Of a stretch of 64,000 nucleotides of DNA, positions 44,427 to 53,997 are shown in pieces (within the stretch, counting starts at the first letter, position 1; every line of letters begins with the position of its first letter). Below the pieces are notes generated by a model. The model did no database searches. It saw nothing but the letters and a program-made list of their open reading frames with translations, and was not told where the DNA came from. The DNA comes from Devosia sp. 66-22 (GTDB taxonomy: Bacteria > Pseudomonadota > Alphaproteobacteria > Rhizobiales > Devosiaceae): positions 21,880 to 85,879 of the forward strand of contig MKUZ01000013.1 in the NCBI GenBank assembly GCA_001899065.1, given 5' to 3'. Position numbers and translations under genes: made by a program.

Positions 44427-45410
44427 ATGGTCACCCTCAAGGAAATCGCCCAGGCTGTGGGAGTGAGCACCGCGACGGTGTCGCGCGTGCTCAATTTCGA
44501 CAGCACATTGTCGGTGACGGCCAAGAAGCGGCAGGCGATCATCGAGGCTGCCGAGCGGCTCAACTACGCCACGCCGCGCAACCGCAACCGCGCCAATCAG
44601 CAGGGCCTGAGCAAGGTTGCGCTGGTGCACTTCCTGCGCCCCGACCAGGAACTGATCGACCCCTATTATGTAGCGCTGCGGCTCGGCATCGAGAGCCGCT
44701 GCGCCGCGCTCAAGATCGAAACCGTCAAGGTCTATCACACCGACTCGATGCCCGACGCGAACCTGCTGCAATCGGCCTCCGGCGTCATCGCCATCGGCCG
44801 TCACCAGGAGCTCGAGATTGCCTGGCTCAAGCGCCACGCGCGGCACCTGGTGTTCGCCGACTTCGCGCCTGATGACGACGACGCCGACAGCGTGCAAGGC
44901 GACCTCGGCGCCGCCATGCGCAAGCTGCTGGGTGCGCTGGTCGACATGGGCTATCGCCACATCGCCTATCTGGGCGGAAACGACGCGCGCGGCGCGACCT
45001 ACGTGAACTGGATGCGCGAGGCCGACCTGTTCGACGAGTATCTCGTGCGCGACGACAGCGGCACCGAGGAGGGCGGCTATCGCGCGGCCCGCGCACTGCT
45101 CGGCGAGGGCCGCAAGATCGATGCGCTCGTGCTGTTCAACGACAACATGGCCGTGGGTGCCTATCGCGCCATTCACGAGTTGGGGCTGAGCATTCCCGAC
45201 GATATCGCGGTGGCGAGCTTCAACGACATCTCGGTCGCGCAGTTCATGAACCCGCCGCTCTCCACCGTGCACCTGCCGGCCGAGGAGATCGGCGAAACCG
45301 CCGTCGAGCTCCTGCTCGAGCGTGCCGGCGGGCGGGAACTCGCCAAGCACATCACGCTCGCCTCCCGCCTCATCTGGCGCGGCAGCACGCGGCACCCCAA
45401 GGCCACCTGA
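44427..45410 (+). CDS. LacI-family regulator (EbgR-like)
   Basis: 327 residues from ATG 44427. Helix-turn-helix MVTLKEIAQAVGVSTATVSRVLNFD, then a periplasmic-binding-like effector domain. DPYYVALRLGIESRCAALKIE, AYRAIHELGLSIPDDIAV and FMNPPLSTV follow E. coli EbgR, which controls a beta-galactosidase. Directly downstream is a sugar ABC importer operon with a GH2 glycosidase, so it most likely represses that operon. Two matching dyads in the 184-bp gap behind it (45412-45422 and 45466-45476) are the likely operators. The in-frame extension to 44394 lacks support. Confidence 0.9.
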   Translation: MVTLKEIAQAVGVSTATVSRVLNFDSTLSVTAKKRQAIIEAAERLNYATPRNRNRANQQGLSKVALVHFLRPDQELIDPYYVALRLGIESRCAALKIETVKVYHTDSMPDANLLQSASGVIAIGRHQELEIAWLKRHARHLVFADFAPDDDDADSVQGDLGAAMRKLLGALVDMGYRHIAYLGGNDARGATYVNWMREADLFDEYLVRDDSGTEEGGYRAARALLGEGRKIDALVLFNDNMAVGAYRAIHELGLSIPDDIAVASFNDISVAQFMNPPLSTVHLPAEEIGETAVELLLERAGGRELAKHITLASRLIWRGSTRHPKAT

Positions 45411-45411
45411 C

Positions 45412-45422
45412 CTGTCAGACAG
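45412..45422. promoter_or_regulatory. Candidate LacI-family operator A
   Basis: CTGTCAGACAG, a perfect 5-bp dyad with one central base, immediately after the regulator stop codon. It shares GTCwGACAGCAC with the copy at 45466. Confidence 0.55.
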
Positions 45423-45465
45423 CACTGCGCTTCAGGCAGAACGGCATCGTTCTGGATGCACAAAC

Positions 45466-45476
45466 TTGTCTGACAG
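45466..45476. promoter_or_regulatory. Candidate LacI-family operator B
   Basis: TTGTCTGACAG, 54 bp centre-to-centre from operator A. An AT-rich stretch (GATAAATATTTA, 45495-45506) follows and may contain the -10 element of the binding-protein operon, so the two sites could hold a repression loop. Confidence 0.55.
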
Positions 45477-45594
45477 CACCCGGAAAACTTCCCCGATAAA
45501 TATTTACTGAAAATCTTGCCGCCCGGAATTTGGCCCGCTAACACTATGGCAAGAGGCATGGGAGGACCCGCCTCTTCAAATCTGGGAGGAACAC

Positions 45595-46878
45595 ATGCGC
45601 ATCATGTTCAATCGGCGCCATCTGATTGGTGCCGCGCTCGCCGGCGTCAGCATGCTGGCTACCGCGTCAGCCGCCTTTGCGGTCGACGTCACCATCTGGT
45701 GCTGGGACACCAACTTCAACGGCGCCGCCATGAAGGAAGCCGCGGCCCGCTACAACGCCGCCCATCCCGATGTGAACATCATCATCGATGACAGCGATAC
45801 CCAGGACAACATCCGCCAGAAGCTGCAGACGCAACTGCTCGCCGGCACCACCGAGGGACTTCCTGACATCGTTCTTATCCAGGACGACCAGGCCAAGAAG
45901 TACCTGCTGTCGTTCCCCGGCGCCTTCGAGCCGATCGGCGATACGATCGATATGACGCAGTTCGCCAACTACAAGGTCGCGGCTGCGACGGTCGACGGCA
46001 AGTCCTACTCGCTGCCCTTCGACTCGGGCGTCGTCGGCTTCTTCTACCGCTCGGACTACTTCTCCGAAGCCGGCTTCTCGGATGCGGACCTGCAGAACCT
46101 CACCTGGGACCAGCTCATCGAGATCGGCAAGACGGTCAAGGAGAAGACCGGGCACGAACTCTTCGGCATCGACTACAATGAAGTCGGCTGGATCCGCATG
46201 ATGCTCAACTCGGCGGGCCAGTGGTACTTCAATCCCGATGGCACGCTGAACCTCGTGGGCAACCCGACGTTCAAGGCGGCGCTCAAGGTCTACCAGGACA
46301 TCTGGACCAACGGCCTTGCCAAGCCCGTCTCCGGCTGGACCGACTTCACCAACTCCTTCACCAGCGGCGATGTCGCCGGCGTGCCGATCGGCGTGTGGAT
46401 CGTTGGTACGATCAAGGCCAACGCGGCGGCCGATTCCGGCAAGTGGGCCGTCGCCCCGGTGCCGCGCCTCGACGTCGAGGGGTCGATCAACGCTTCCAAC
46501 TGGGGCGGCTCCAGCTGGTACGTGCTGGCGTCCTCGCCGACCGACGAGAAGGCCGCGGCCCTCGACTTCCTCAAGACCGTCTGGGCCGGCGACGTCGACT
46601 TCTACCAGAAGATCCTCGTCGGCCAGGGCGCCGTGGGCACCTGGCTCCAGGCTCGCGAAGGCGACGCCTACAAGTCGAGCGACGAGTTCTTCGGCGGCCA
46701 GCCGGTCTGGCAGAACTTCTCCAACTGGCTCGCCCAGGTTCCGGACGTGGACTACGGCATCTTCACCTCCGAGGTCGACTCCGCGATCTCGGCCCAGCTC
46801 CCCACCATCGCCCAGGGTGGCGATCTCGATGCCGCCATCGAGGCGATCAACGCCCAGGCAACGCAGGCAACGCAGTGA
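45595..46878 (+). CDS. Sugar ABC importer, periplasmic binding protein
   Basis: 427 residues; GGGAGGA precedes the ATG. The signal peptide contains NRRHLIGAALAG, a twin-arginine-like motif, with cleavage near AFA-VD. The mature protein is a family 1 solute-binding protein: YNAAHPDVNIIIDDSDTQDN, YSLPFDSGVVGFFYRSDYF, INASNWGGSSWYVLASS. It probably binds a beta-galactoside or other disaccharide, judging from the GH2 enzyme in the operon. Two strong stem-loops follow its stop. Confidence 0.9.
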   Translation: MRIMFNRRHLIGAALAGVSMLATASAAFAVDVTIWCWDTNFNGAAMKEAAARYNAAHPDVNIIIDDSDTQDNIRQKLQTQLLAGTTEGLPDIVLIQDDQAKKYLLSFPGAFEPIGDTIDMTQFANYKVAAATVDGKSYSLPFDSGVVGFFYRSDYFSEAGFSDADLQNLTWDQLIEIGKTVKEKTGHELFGIDYNEVGWIRMMLNSAGQWYFNPDGTLNLVGNPTFKAALKVYQDIWTNGLAKPVSGWTDFTNSFTSGDVAGVPIGVWIVGTIKANAAADSGKWAVAPVPRLDVEGSINASNWGGSSWYVLASSPTDEKAAALDFLKTVWAGDVDFYQKILVGQGAVGTWLQAREGDAYKSSDEFFGGQPVWQNFSNWLAQVPDVDYGIFTSEVDSAISAQLPTIAQGGDLDAAIEAINAQATQATQ

Positions 46879-46885
46879 GGGCATC

Positions 46886-46911
46886 GGGAAGCGGGAGAAA
46901 TCCCGCTTCCC
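46886..46911 (+). terminator. Intercistronic stem-loop with GAAA tetraloop
   Basis: Perfect 11-bp stem (GGGAAGCGGGA with TCCCGCTTCCC) closed by GAAA, 8 bases after the binding-protein stop. No T-run, so stabilisation or attenuation is more likely than full termination. Confidence 0.6.
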
Positions 46912-46919
46912 CCTCCCCG

Positions 46920-46944
46920 CCCGGCCCGGCATAGTCGGGCCGGG
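46920..46944 (+). terminator. Second intercistronic stem-loop
   Basis: 9-bp GC stem CCCGGCCCG/CGGGCCGGG with a 7-nt loop, followed by TTCTAG, between the binding-protein and permease genes. Leaky terminator or stabiliser. Confidence 0.55.
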
Positions 46945-46989
46945 TTCTAGCCTAGCGCGCAGTTGATCGGTGAAGGGGCAAGAGCGGCC

Positions 46990-47868
46990 ATGGCATCACG
47001 CGTCGTCGTCAGAGAGCATATCAACGGCTGGCTGTTCATTGCGCCGGCGCTGATCCTGCTGGGTATCTTCATGATCTACCCCATCATCTGGTCGCTCTGG
47101 ATGAGCTTCCAGACCGGCAGGGGCATGAACTTCTCCTTTGGCGGCCTCGCCAACATCCAGCGCCTGTTCGCCGACACCGTGTTCCTGCGCGCGCTCGGCA
47201 ACACCATGATCTTCCTCGTGGTGCAGGTGCCGATCATGATCATCCTCGCCCTGCTCTTTGCCGTCGCCCTCAACGACACCAAGCTGTGGGGCCGCAGCTT
47301 CTTCCGCACCGCGATCTTCCTGCCCTGCGTCACCTCGCTGGTCGCCTATGCGGTGCTGTTCAAGTCGATGTTCAGCGCCGAAGGCGTGGTCAACGCCACG
47401 CTGGTCGGGCTCGGCCTCGACCCCGTTCCGTGGCTCACCGATCCGTTCTGGGCCAAGGTCCTGATCATCATGGCCATCACCTGGCGCTGGACCGGCTACA
47501 ACATGATCTTCTACCTGGCGGCGCTGCAGAACGTCGACCGCTCGATCTACGAAGCAGCCCGCATCGACGGCGTGCCGCCCTGGGCGCGGTTCCTCTACAT
47601 AACGCTGCCCATGCTCAAGCCGGTCATCCTGTTCACCACGGTGATCTCGACCATCGGCACGCTGCAGCTCTTCGACGAGCCCTACAACATCACGCAGGGC
47701 GGCCCCTCGCAGGCGACGCTCACCCTCTCCTACTACATCTACGACCTGACCTTCCGCTTCATGCCCAGCTTCGGCTATTCGGCGACGGTCTCCTGGGTCA
47801 TCGTGGTGCTGGTAGGCATCCTCACCTTCGTCCAGTTCCTTGTCGCGCGGGAGGGACGGCGGGCATGA
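46990..47868 (+). CDS. Sugar ABC importer permease (MalF type)
   Basis: 292 residues from ATG 46990; a TTG at 46963 would add nine residues. Six membrane segments; the EAA loop reads IYEAARIDGVPPWARFLYITLPML. It follows the binding-protein gene after two stem-loops and overlaps the next permease gene (ATGA). Confidence 0.9.
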   Translation: MASRVVVREHINGWLFIAPALILLGIFMIYPIIWSLWMSFQTGRGMNFSFGGLANIQRLFADTVFLRALGNTMIFLVVQVPIMIILALLFAVALNDTKLWGRSFFRTAIFLPCVTSLVAYAVLFKSMFSAEGVVNATLVGLGLDPVPWLTDPFWAKVLIIMAITWRWTGYNMIFYLAALQNVDRSIYEAARIDGVPPWARFLYITLPMLKPVILFTTVISTIGTLQLFDEPYNITQGGPSQATLTLSYYIYDLTFRFMPSFGYSATVSWVIVVLVGILTFVQFLVAREGRRA

Positions 47869-48743
47869 CCACCACCGAAACCAGCGCCGGCGTCGTGCGC
47901 CGCTCGACCACGTCGGCGATGAACCCGCACATCCTCTTCCGCTCGCTGCAGCGCGCGCTGCTCTACATCGCGCTCTCGATCGCGGCGTTCATCTCGATCT
48001 TCCCGTTCTACTGGATGGTAGTAGGCTCGACCAACACCTCCCCCGACATCGCCCACGGCAAGGCCAGCCCCGGCAGCTATCTGTTCCAGAACGTCGCCGC
48101 GTTCTTCGCCACGGTCGACGTGCCGCGCATGTTCTGGAACTCGGCGCTGCTCGCCCTCGTGGGCGTGGCGCTGACGCTGATCGTGTCGTCGCTGGCGGGC
48201 TACGGCTTCGAGATGTTCAAGTCGCGCTTCCGCGACCGCATCTTCGGCTTCCTGCTGCTGATGCTCTCGATCCCGTTCGCCGCTCTCATGGTGCCGCTGT
48301 TCATCATGATGTCGAACCTCAAGCTCATCAACACGTTCACCGCGGTGCTGCTGCCCGGCATCGCCTCGATCTTCATCATCTTCTACTTCCGCCAGGCGAC
48401 GAAGGCGTTCCCCGGCGAGCTGCGCGACGCGGCACGGATCGACGGCCTCAACGAATGGCAGATCTTCGTCTACGTCTACCTGCCGGTGATGCGCTCCACC
48501 TACGCGGCGGCGATCATCATCATCTTCATGGCCAACTGGAACAGCTACCTGTGGCCGCTGATCATCCTGATCACGGAAGAGAACAAGACCGTCACCCTCA
48601 TCGTCTCGGCACTCTCTTACGCCTACGTGCCCGACTATGGCGTCATCATGATCAGCGCGGTTTTTGCCACGCTGCCCACCGTCCTCATCTTCTTCCTGCT
48701 GCAGCGACGGTTCGTCGAGGGCATGCTGGGGTCCGTAAAGTAA
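47865..48743 (+). CDS. Sugar ABC importer permease (MalG type)
   Basis: 292 residues with six membrane segments and EAA loop ELRDAARIDGLNEWQIFVYVYLPV. The ATG overlaps the preceding stop. GH2 follows 11 bases later in the same message. Confidence 0.9.
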   Translation: MTTTETSAGVVRRSTTSAMNPHILFRSLQRALLYIALSIAAFISIFPFYWMVVGSTNTSPDIAHGKASPGSYLFQNVAAFFATVDVPRMFWNSALLALVGVALTLIVSSLAGYGFEMFKSRFRDRIFGFLLLMLSIPFAALMVPLFIMMSNLKLINTFTAVLLPGIASIFIIFYFRQATKAFPGELRDAARIDGLNEWQIFVYVYLPVMRSTYAAAIIIIFMANWNSYLWPLIILITEENKTVTLIVSALSYAYVPDYGVIMISAVFATLPTVLIFFLLQRRFVEGMLGSVK

Positions 48744-48754
48744 GGTTCTATTTA

Positions 48755-50989
48755 ATGCGCTCGTATATCGACTTCAACGACGGCTGGGTCTTCCATGAGG
48801 GCTTCGCCGGCGCGCTGACGACGGAAACGGCGCCCGGCAAGTCCGTGCGATTGCCTCACACGGCTGTCGAGCTGCCCTTTTCCTATTTCGACGAGCGCAG
48901 CTACCAGCACCAGTTCACCTACCAGAAGACGTTTCACGCCGAGCCGTCCTGGGCCGGGCGCGAGGTGACACTGCTGTTCGACGGCGCCATGGCGAACTCC
49001 ACCGTCTATCTCAACGGCGTCGAGATCGCCGCGCACAAGGATGGCTACACGCCGTTCGGCGCGCGGCTGACCGGCCGCCTCAGGAGCGGCGTCAATCTGG
49101 TGACCGTCGTCATCGACGGCAGCGAGAACCCCGACATACCGCCCTTCGGCGGCCGTATCGACTATCTCACCTATGCCGGCATCTACCGCGAAGCGTCGCT
49201 GCGCATCACGGCCCCGATCTGGATCGGGCACCCCAAGATCGAAACACCCGATGTGCTGGCGCGCAGCAAGACCGTGACGGTCCGCGCCGAGATCAACAAC
49301 CTCGAAGGCAAGCCGCTGAGCGGCACGCTGACCGCCGCGATCAAGGACCGCAATGGCAAGCCCGTCGGCTCCGTCGCGAGCGAGATCGACGGCAAGTCGA
49401 TCAGTCTCACGCTGTCGGGCCTCGACGGCATCGAGCTGTGGGACATCGACAACCCCGCGCTCTACACGCTCGAGATGCAGCTCGAGACGCCCTCTGGCAG
49501 CGACTGGGTCGCCTGCCCGTTTGGCTTCCGGCAGGTGGAGTTCACCACCGAGGGCTTCAAGCTCAACGGCAAGCCGCTGAAGCTGCGCGGACTCAACCGG
49601 CACCAGTCCTTCCCCTATGTCGGCTATGCGCTCGGCCGCGCCGCGCAGGAGCGCGACGCCGACATCCTCAAGCACGAGTTGCACCTCAATATCGTGCGGA
49701 CTTCGCACTACCCGCAATCCAAGTACTTCCTCGACCGCTGCGACCAGATCGGGCTGCTCGTCTTCGAGGAGATCCCCGGCTGGCAGCATATCGGCGGCGA
49801 CGCCTGGAAAGCCGAAGCGGTCGAGAATGTCCGCCGCATGGTGCGCCGCGACTGGAACCATCCCTCGATCGTGATCTGGGGCGTGCGCATCAACGAGTCG
49901 CAGGACGATCACGACTTCTACGTCGAGACCAACCGCGTGGCGCACGAGATGGACAACACACGCCCGACCGGCGGTGTGCGTTACATCACCGAGAGCGAGA
50001 TGCTCGAAGACGTCTACACGATGAACGACTTCATCCTGGGCAACGAGGAGCTGGGCGGCAACCGCCCGCGCACCCCGCTTCGCCCCCAGCAGGAGGTCAC
50101 CGGGCTCGACCGCATCGTGCCCTACATGATCACGGAATATGGGGGGCACATGTACCCCACCAAGAGCAACGACCACGAGCAGCGCCAGGCCGAGCATGTG
50201 CTGCGGCACCTGCAGGTGCTCAATGCCGCCTATGGCGATCCGCAGATCGCTGGCTGCATCGGCTGGTGCGCGTTCGACTACAACACGCACAAGGACTTCG
50301 GCTCGGGCGACCGTATCTGCCATCACGGCGTCTCCGACATGTTCCGCGAACCCAAATTCGCGGCCTATGCCTATGCCAGCCAGTGCGAGCCCAGCGAGGA
50401 AGTCATCCTCAAGCCGGTGACCTTCTGGGCCCGCGGCGAGCGCAACATCGGCGGCACGCTGCCGCTGATGATCCTCACCAACTGCGACGAGATCGAGCTG
50501 CGCTACGGCTCCTATCCCGGCAAGCGCATCGGTCCGGACCGCGAGGCCTTCCCGCATTTGCCGCATCCGCCCGTCGTCATCGACCGCAAGCATTTCAGCA
50601 AGGACGAGCTCGGCCTGTGGGGCATGGAATGGCTCGATGCGACGATCATCGGCTATGTCGACGGCAAACCAGCCGCCGAGGTGAAGTTCGTCGCCGATCC
50701 GATACCGGCGCGGCTGGAAGTCATCGCCGACACCGACAGCATCGGCGCCAGCGATCCGGTGCGTGTGATGGTGCGGGCGCTCGACCAGGCCGGCAACAAG
50801 CTGCCGTTCTTCCCCGAGCCGGTATCGATCGCGGTGAGTGGCGCGGCCCGTCTGCTCGGCCCCGAACTAGTGCCGCTGCGCGCCGGCTCGACCGGCTTCT
50901 GGATCGAGGCCACCGGCCGCGGTCCGATCGGCATCAAGGTGACCAACGACCGTCTGGGGACGACGGCCATCGAACTGACTGCGGCGTGA
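48755..50989 (+). CDS. GH2 beta-glycosidase (beta-galactosidase/beta-glucuronidase-like), cytoplasmic
   Basis: 744 residues from ATG 48755. Jelly-roll sugar-binding domain (about 1-155), immunoglobulin-like domain (about 160-260) and TIM barrel (from about 265: [18 protein letters not shown]). Acid/base Glu381 follows Asn380 (WGVRINES) and the nucleophile is Glu461 (MITEYGG). There is no signal peptide, so it hydrolyses sugars after import by the surrounding ABC system. The EbgR-like regulator suggests a beta-galactoside, but beta-glucuronide is possible. The in-frame extension upstream (to 47840) overlaps the permease and is not coding. Confidence 0.9.
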   Translation: MRSYIDFNDGWVFHEGFAGALTTETAPGKSVRLPHTAVELPFSYFDERSYQHQFTYQKTFHAEPSWAGREVTLLFDGAMANSTVYLNGVEIAAHKDGYTPFGARLTGRLRSGVNLVTVVIDGSENPDIPPFGGRIDYLTYAGIYREASLRITAPIWIGHPKIETPDVLARSKTVTVRAEINNLEGKPLSGTLTAAIKDRNGKPVGSVASEIDGKSISLTLSGLDGIELWDIDNPALYTLEMQLETPSGSDWVACPFGFRQVEFTTEGFKLNGKPLKLRGLNRHQSFPYVGYALGRAAQERDADILKHELHLNIVRTSHYPQSKYFLDRCDQIGLLVFEEIPGWQHIGGDAWKAEAVENVRRMVRRDWNHPSIVIWGVRINESQDDHDFYVETNRVAHEMDNTRPTGGVRYITESEMLEDVYTMNDFILGNEELGGNRPRTPLRPQQEVTGLDRIVPYMITEYGGHMYPTKSNDHEQRQAEHVLRHLQVLNAAYGDPQIAGCIGWCAFDYNTHKDFGSGDRICHHGVSDMFREPKFAAYAYASQCEPSEEVILKPVTFWARGERNIGGTLPLMILTNCDEIELRYGSYPGKRIGPDREAFPHLPHPPVVIDRKHFSKDELGLWGMEWLDATIIGYVDGKPAAEVKFVADPIPARLEVIADTDSIGASDPVRVMVRALDQAGNKLPFFPEPVSIAVSGAARLLGPELVPLRAGSTGFWIEATGRGPIGIKVTNDRLGTTAIELTAA

Positions 50990-50999
50990 GGGGAGCGTA

Positions 51000-52058
51000 A
51001 TGAGCGGATTGAAACTGCGCGGCGTCCGAAAGTCCTTCGGCAGCGTCGAGGTCATCAAGGGTGTCGATCTCGACATCGCCAGCAAGGAGTTCGTGGTCTT
51101 CGTCGGCCCTTCGGGTTGCGGCAAGTCCACTCTGCTCCGCATGATCGCCGGTCTCGAGGCGATCACCGGCGGCGAACTTCACATCGGCGACGAGTTGATG
51201 AACGACGTAGACCCATCCAAGCGCGGCATTGCGATGGTGTTCCAGACCTACGCGCTCTATCCGCACATGACTGTGCGCGAGAACATGGGCTTTGCGCTGC
51301 GCTTCGCCAAGGTTCCCAAGGACGAGATCAAGCGCCAGGTCGACGAGGCCGCGCGGATACTCGAGCTGGGACCGCTGATGGACCGCCGCCCCAAGGAACT
51401 GTCGGGTGGACAGCGCCAGCGCGTCGCCATCGGCCGCGCCATTGTCCGCCACCCCGAAGTCTTCCTGTTCGACGAGCCGCTCAGCAATCTCGACGCCGAA
51501 CTGCGCGTCCACATGCGCATCGAGATCGCGCGGCTCCACAAGGAGCTCAAGACCACCATCATCTACGTCACGCACGACCAGGTGGAGGCGATGACGCTCG
51601 CCGACAAGATCGTCGTGCTGCGCGATGGTGTCGTCGAGCAGGTCGGCACACCGCTGCAACTCTACGACAATCCCGACAACCTGTTCGTCGCCGGCTTCAT
51701 CGGCTCGCCCAAGATGAACTTCCTCAAGGGCATCATGGAAAATGGCGCGGTGCGCCTGCCCGACTACGAGAACCGTATCGTCCCGACCGGCGTCAGGGCC
51801 GCCGACGGCACGCCTGTCACGGTGGGCATCCGGCCCGAGCACTTCAAGGAAGGCGGCAGCGCCGCGCTGCCGCTCACCGTCGATATCGTCGAGCATCTGG
51901 GCGGTGAGACCTACGCCTACGCGCGACACGGCAATGGCGACCTGCTGACCCTCGCCACCGGCAACGACCGCGCGGTCGGTTCGGGCGACTCCTACGAGGC
52001 GAAGTTCGACCCCGCCTCGATGCTGATCTTCGACGCCGGCGGCCTGCGGATCCGCTAG
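51000..52058 (+). CDS. Sugar ABC importer, ATP-binding subunit (MalK/UgpC type)
   Basis: 352 residues; GGGG precedes the ATG. Walker [10 protein letters not shown], signature [10 protein letters not shown], Walker [13 protein letters not shown] and THDQ switch, plus the C-terminal OB-fold domain. It ends the binding protein, permease, permease, GH2, ATPase operon and overlaps the end of the convergent RraA-like gene by four bases. Confidence 0.92.
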   Translation: MSGLKLRGVRKSFGSVEVIKGVDLDIASKEFVVFVGPSGCGKSTLLRMIAGLEAITGGELHIGDELMNDVDPSKRGIAMVFQTYALYPHMTVRENMGFALRFAKVPKDEIKRQVDEAARILELGPLMDRRPKELSGGQRQRVAIGRAIVRHPEVFLFDEPLSNLDAELRVHMRIEIARLHKELKTTIIYVTHDQVEAMTLADKIVVLRDGVVEQVGTPLQLYDNPDNLFVAGFIGSPKMNFLKGIMENGAVRLPDYENRIVPTGVRAADGTPVTVGIRPEHFKEGGSAALPLTVDIVEHLGGETYAYARHGNGDLLTLATGNDRAVGSGDSYEAKFDPASMLIFDAGGLRIR

Positions 52059-52816
52059 CGCGACGGCGAGGCGTCCATGCCGCGCGCCTTGCGCCAGGCC
52101 TGGTACTCGTCTTCGGCATCGGGGTGCAGCGGATAGTAGCGGCGGAGGGACTCGCCGGCCATCAGCTTCTCGCGCGAGAACACTTCCCACTCGGCGTGCT
52201 TCTTGCCATCAGCGATCACCGCTTCCGCCATCGACACCGGCACGACGACCGCGCCGTCGTCGTCGGCGACGATGATGTCGCCCGGAACGACAGTCACGCC
52301 GCCGCAGGCGATCGTGACATTCACCGCATTGGGGAAGATCTCGGTCTGCACGTGATAGTTGGGCGTCCAGCCCTTGAGCCAGAGCGCCAGATCGAGCTTT
52401 TCGACATTGGGGCGGTCGCGCATGCAGCCATCGATGATGATGCCTGCGCCCCTGCGGCCCTTGAAATAGGTCGACATCATGTCGCCGAACACGCCCGAGC
52501 GCATGTCGCCGCGCGCGTCGACCACCACCACGTCGCCCTCCTCCACATGGTAGAGGACATGGCGGTGAAGCTGCGTCTCAGGGTCGGAATACTCGCCCTC
52601 GCTGAACAGGTCCGGCCGCTGCGGCAGGAACTGCAGCGTCAGCGCCGGCCCCACGATCGACTTGCCCTTGGTCTGGGGCAGGATGCCCACCATGTGCGGG
52701 CTCTTAAAGCCCATATGGCCCAGCGTGCCGGCGACCGTCGCCGCACCGAGGCCGCGCAGGCCCTCGATGACGTGCTTGGGGGGCCGCTTGATTTCTGCGC
52801 CGACTGTCGTGGTCAT
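52055..52816 (-). CDS. RraA-like family protein (possible 2-keto acid aldolase)
   Basis: 253 residues from ATG 52816, preceded by GAGGGAAG. The family core is visible: [21 protein letters not shown], then [22 protein letters not shown]. It has a C-terminal extension of about 50 residues. Characterised homologues are class II pyruvate aldolases (4-hydroxy-4-methyl-2-oxoglutarate) or RNase E regulators; next to sugar-acid dehydratases, an aldolase or dehydratase of 2-keto-3-deoxy acids is plausible. Third gene of the minus-strand operon starting at 55347. Confidence 0.8.
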   Translation of the reverse strand: MTTTVGAEIKRPPKHVIEGLRGLGAATVAGTLGHMGFKSPHMVGILPQTKGKSIVGPALTLQFLPQRPDLFSEGEYSDPETQLHRHVLYHVEEGDVVVVDARGDMRSGVFGDMMSTYFKGRRGAGIIIDGCMRDRPNVEKLDLALWLKGWTPNYHVQTEIFPNAVNVTIACGGVTVVPGDIIVADDDGAVVVPVSMAEAVIADGKKHAEWEVFSREKLMAGESLRRYYPLHPDAEDEYQAWRKARGMDASPSR

Positions 52817-52841
52817 GTCTCTTCCCTCGTTGCGACCCGGC

Positions 52842-53993
52842 CTACCAGTTGGTGACCGATCCATCGCGCCGCTTGAGGTGCGGCGCCTCCCAGAATTTGA
52901 AGCTCTGCTGCCTGACCAGCTCTTCATTGACCTCGACGCCCAGGCCCGGCGCCGGGTTGACCGGATAGGCCGCGCCCTCGAGGCGAGGCTGCACCGGGAA
53001 GAACTCGGAATTGTCGAAGCCGAGCTTGCTCTCGGGCGCCCGCGTTTCGAGCCAGGCGAAGTTCGGCACCGCCGCGCCGAAATGCACCGTCGCCGCGGTG
53101 CAGATCGGCCCCAGCGGATTGTGCGGCATCATGTCGACATAGTGCGCCTCGCTCCAGCCGGCCACCTTCATCGCCTCGGTGAGGCCGCCGACATTGCACA
53201 CATCGATGCGGTTGAACTGGTGGATGCCGCGCTCGATGTAGGGCAGGAACTGCCACTTGCTCGCAAACTCCTCGCCGACGGCGAACGGAATCTCGGTCAT
53301 TGTGCGCAGCGACTCATAGGCCTCCGGCGTCTCGTCGCGGATCGGCTCCTCGAGGAAGTCGAGCACGCCGCGGTCGAGCTTGTTGCAGAAGCTCGCGGCC
53401 TCGGCCACCGACAGCCGGTGGTGATAGTCGATGCCGAGCACGACGTCGCCGCCGAGCTCGCGGCGCGCTTTGTTGAGCATCGCAGCAGTCGGCCCGATCG
53501 ACTCGCGCGGCTCGAACACATCCTTGCTGCTCTGTCCCAGGGGAAAGAAGCGGATCGCCGCAAAGCCCATCGCCACGAGCTCCCGGGCGCGGGCAATCGC
53601 CGCGTCGCCTTCAGCTTCGTCGCCCGTCGACGCGAAGGCCGGCACGAGCGTGCGCTGCTTGCCGCCGAGCAGATCGTACACCGGCACACCCAGCGCTTTG
53701 CCCTTGATGTCGTGCAGCGCGATGTCGACCGCCGAGATCGCCGCCTGCAGCACGCGGCCACCCTCGAAATACTGGCTGCGATAGGTCTCCTGCCAGATCG
53801 CCCCGATCTCGAACGGATCGCGCCCCACGAGAAAGCGCGTATAGTGTTCGAGCGCGCCCGCCACCGCCATCTCGCGCCCGCTGAGCCCGCTCTCCCCCCA
53901 GCCGTGAATGCCGGCATCGGTCTCGACCTTGACGATGAGCTGGTTGCGGATGCCAATCCACACCGGGTACGGCTTGATGGCCGTGATCTTCAT
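52842..53993 (-). CDS. D-galactonate dehydratase-like enolase-superfamily enzyme
   Basis: 383 residues. The active site matches E. coli GalD with a constant offset of six: Asp189, His191 (DYHHR), Glu215 (LEEP), Glu241 (VGEE) and His291 (PHNPLGP). The KxK motif of the mandelate racemase group is absent, as in GalD. D-galactonate or a near epimer is therefore a likely substrate, giving a 2-keto-3-deoxy acid. The upstream GH2 importer could supply galactose. It lies 4 bases after the previous dehydratase gene. Confidence 0.82.
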   Translation of the reverse strand: MKITAIKPYPVWIGIRNQLIVKVETDAGIHGWGESGLSGREMAVAGALEHYTRFLVGRDPFEIGAIWQETYRSQYFEGGRVLQAAISAVDIALHDIKGKALGVPVYDLLGGKQRTLVPAFASTGDEAEGDAAIARARELVAMGFAAIRFFPLGQSSKDVFEPRESIGPTAAMLNKARRELGGDVVLGIDYHHRLSVAEAASFCNKLDRGVLDFLEEPIRDETPEAYESLRTMTEIPFAVGEEFASKWQFLPYIERGIHQFNRIDVCNVGGLTEAMKVAGWSEAHYVDMMPHNPLGPICTAATVHFGAAVPNFAWLETRAPESKLGFDNSEFFPVQPRLEGAAYPVNPAPGLGVEVNEELVRQQSFKFWEAPHLKRRDGSVTNW

Positions 53994-53997
53994 CCGA

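Noticed and set aside
47840..48754. Upstream extension of the GH2 reading frame, giving a 1049-residue protein.
   Set aside because: The added part overlaps the permease gene in another frame and has low-complexity Arg/His-rich sequence; GH2 proteins start with the jelly-roll domain found at 48755.
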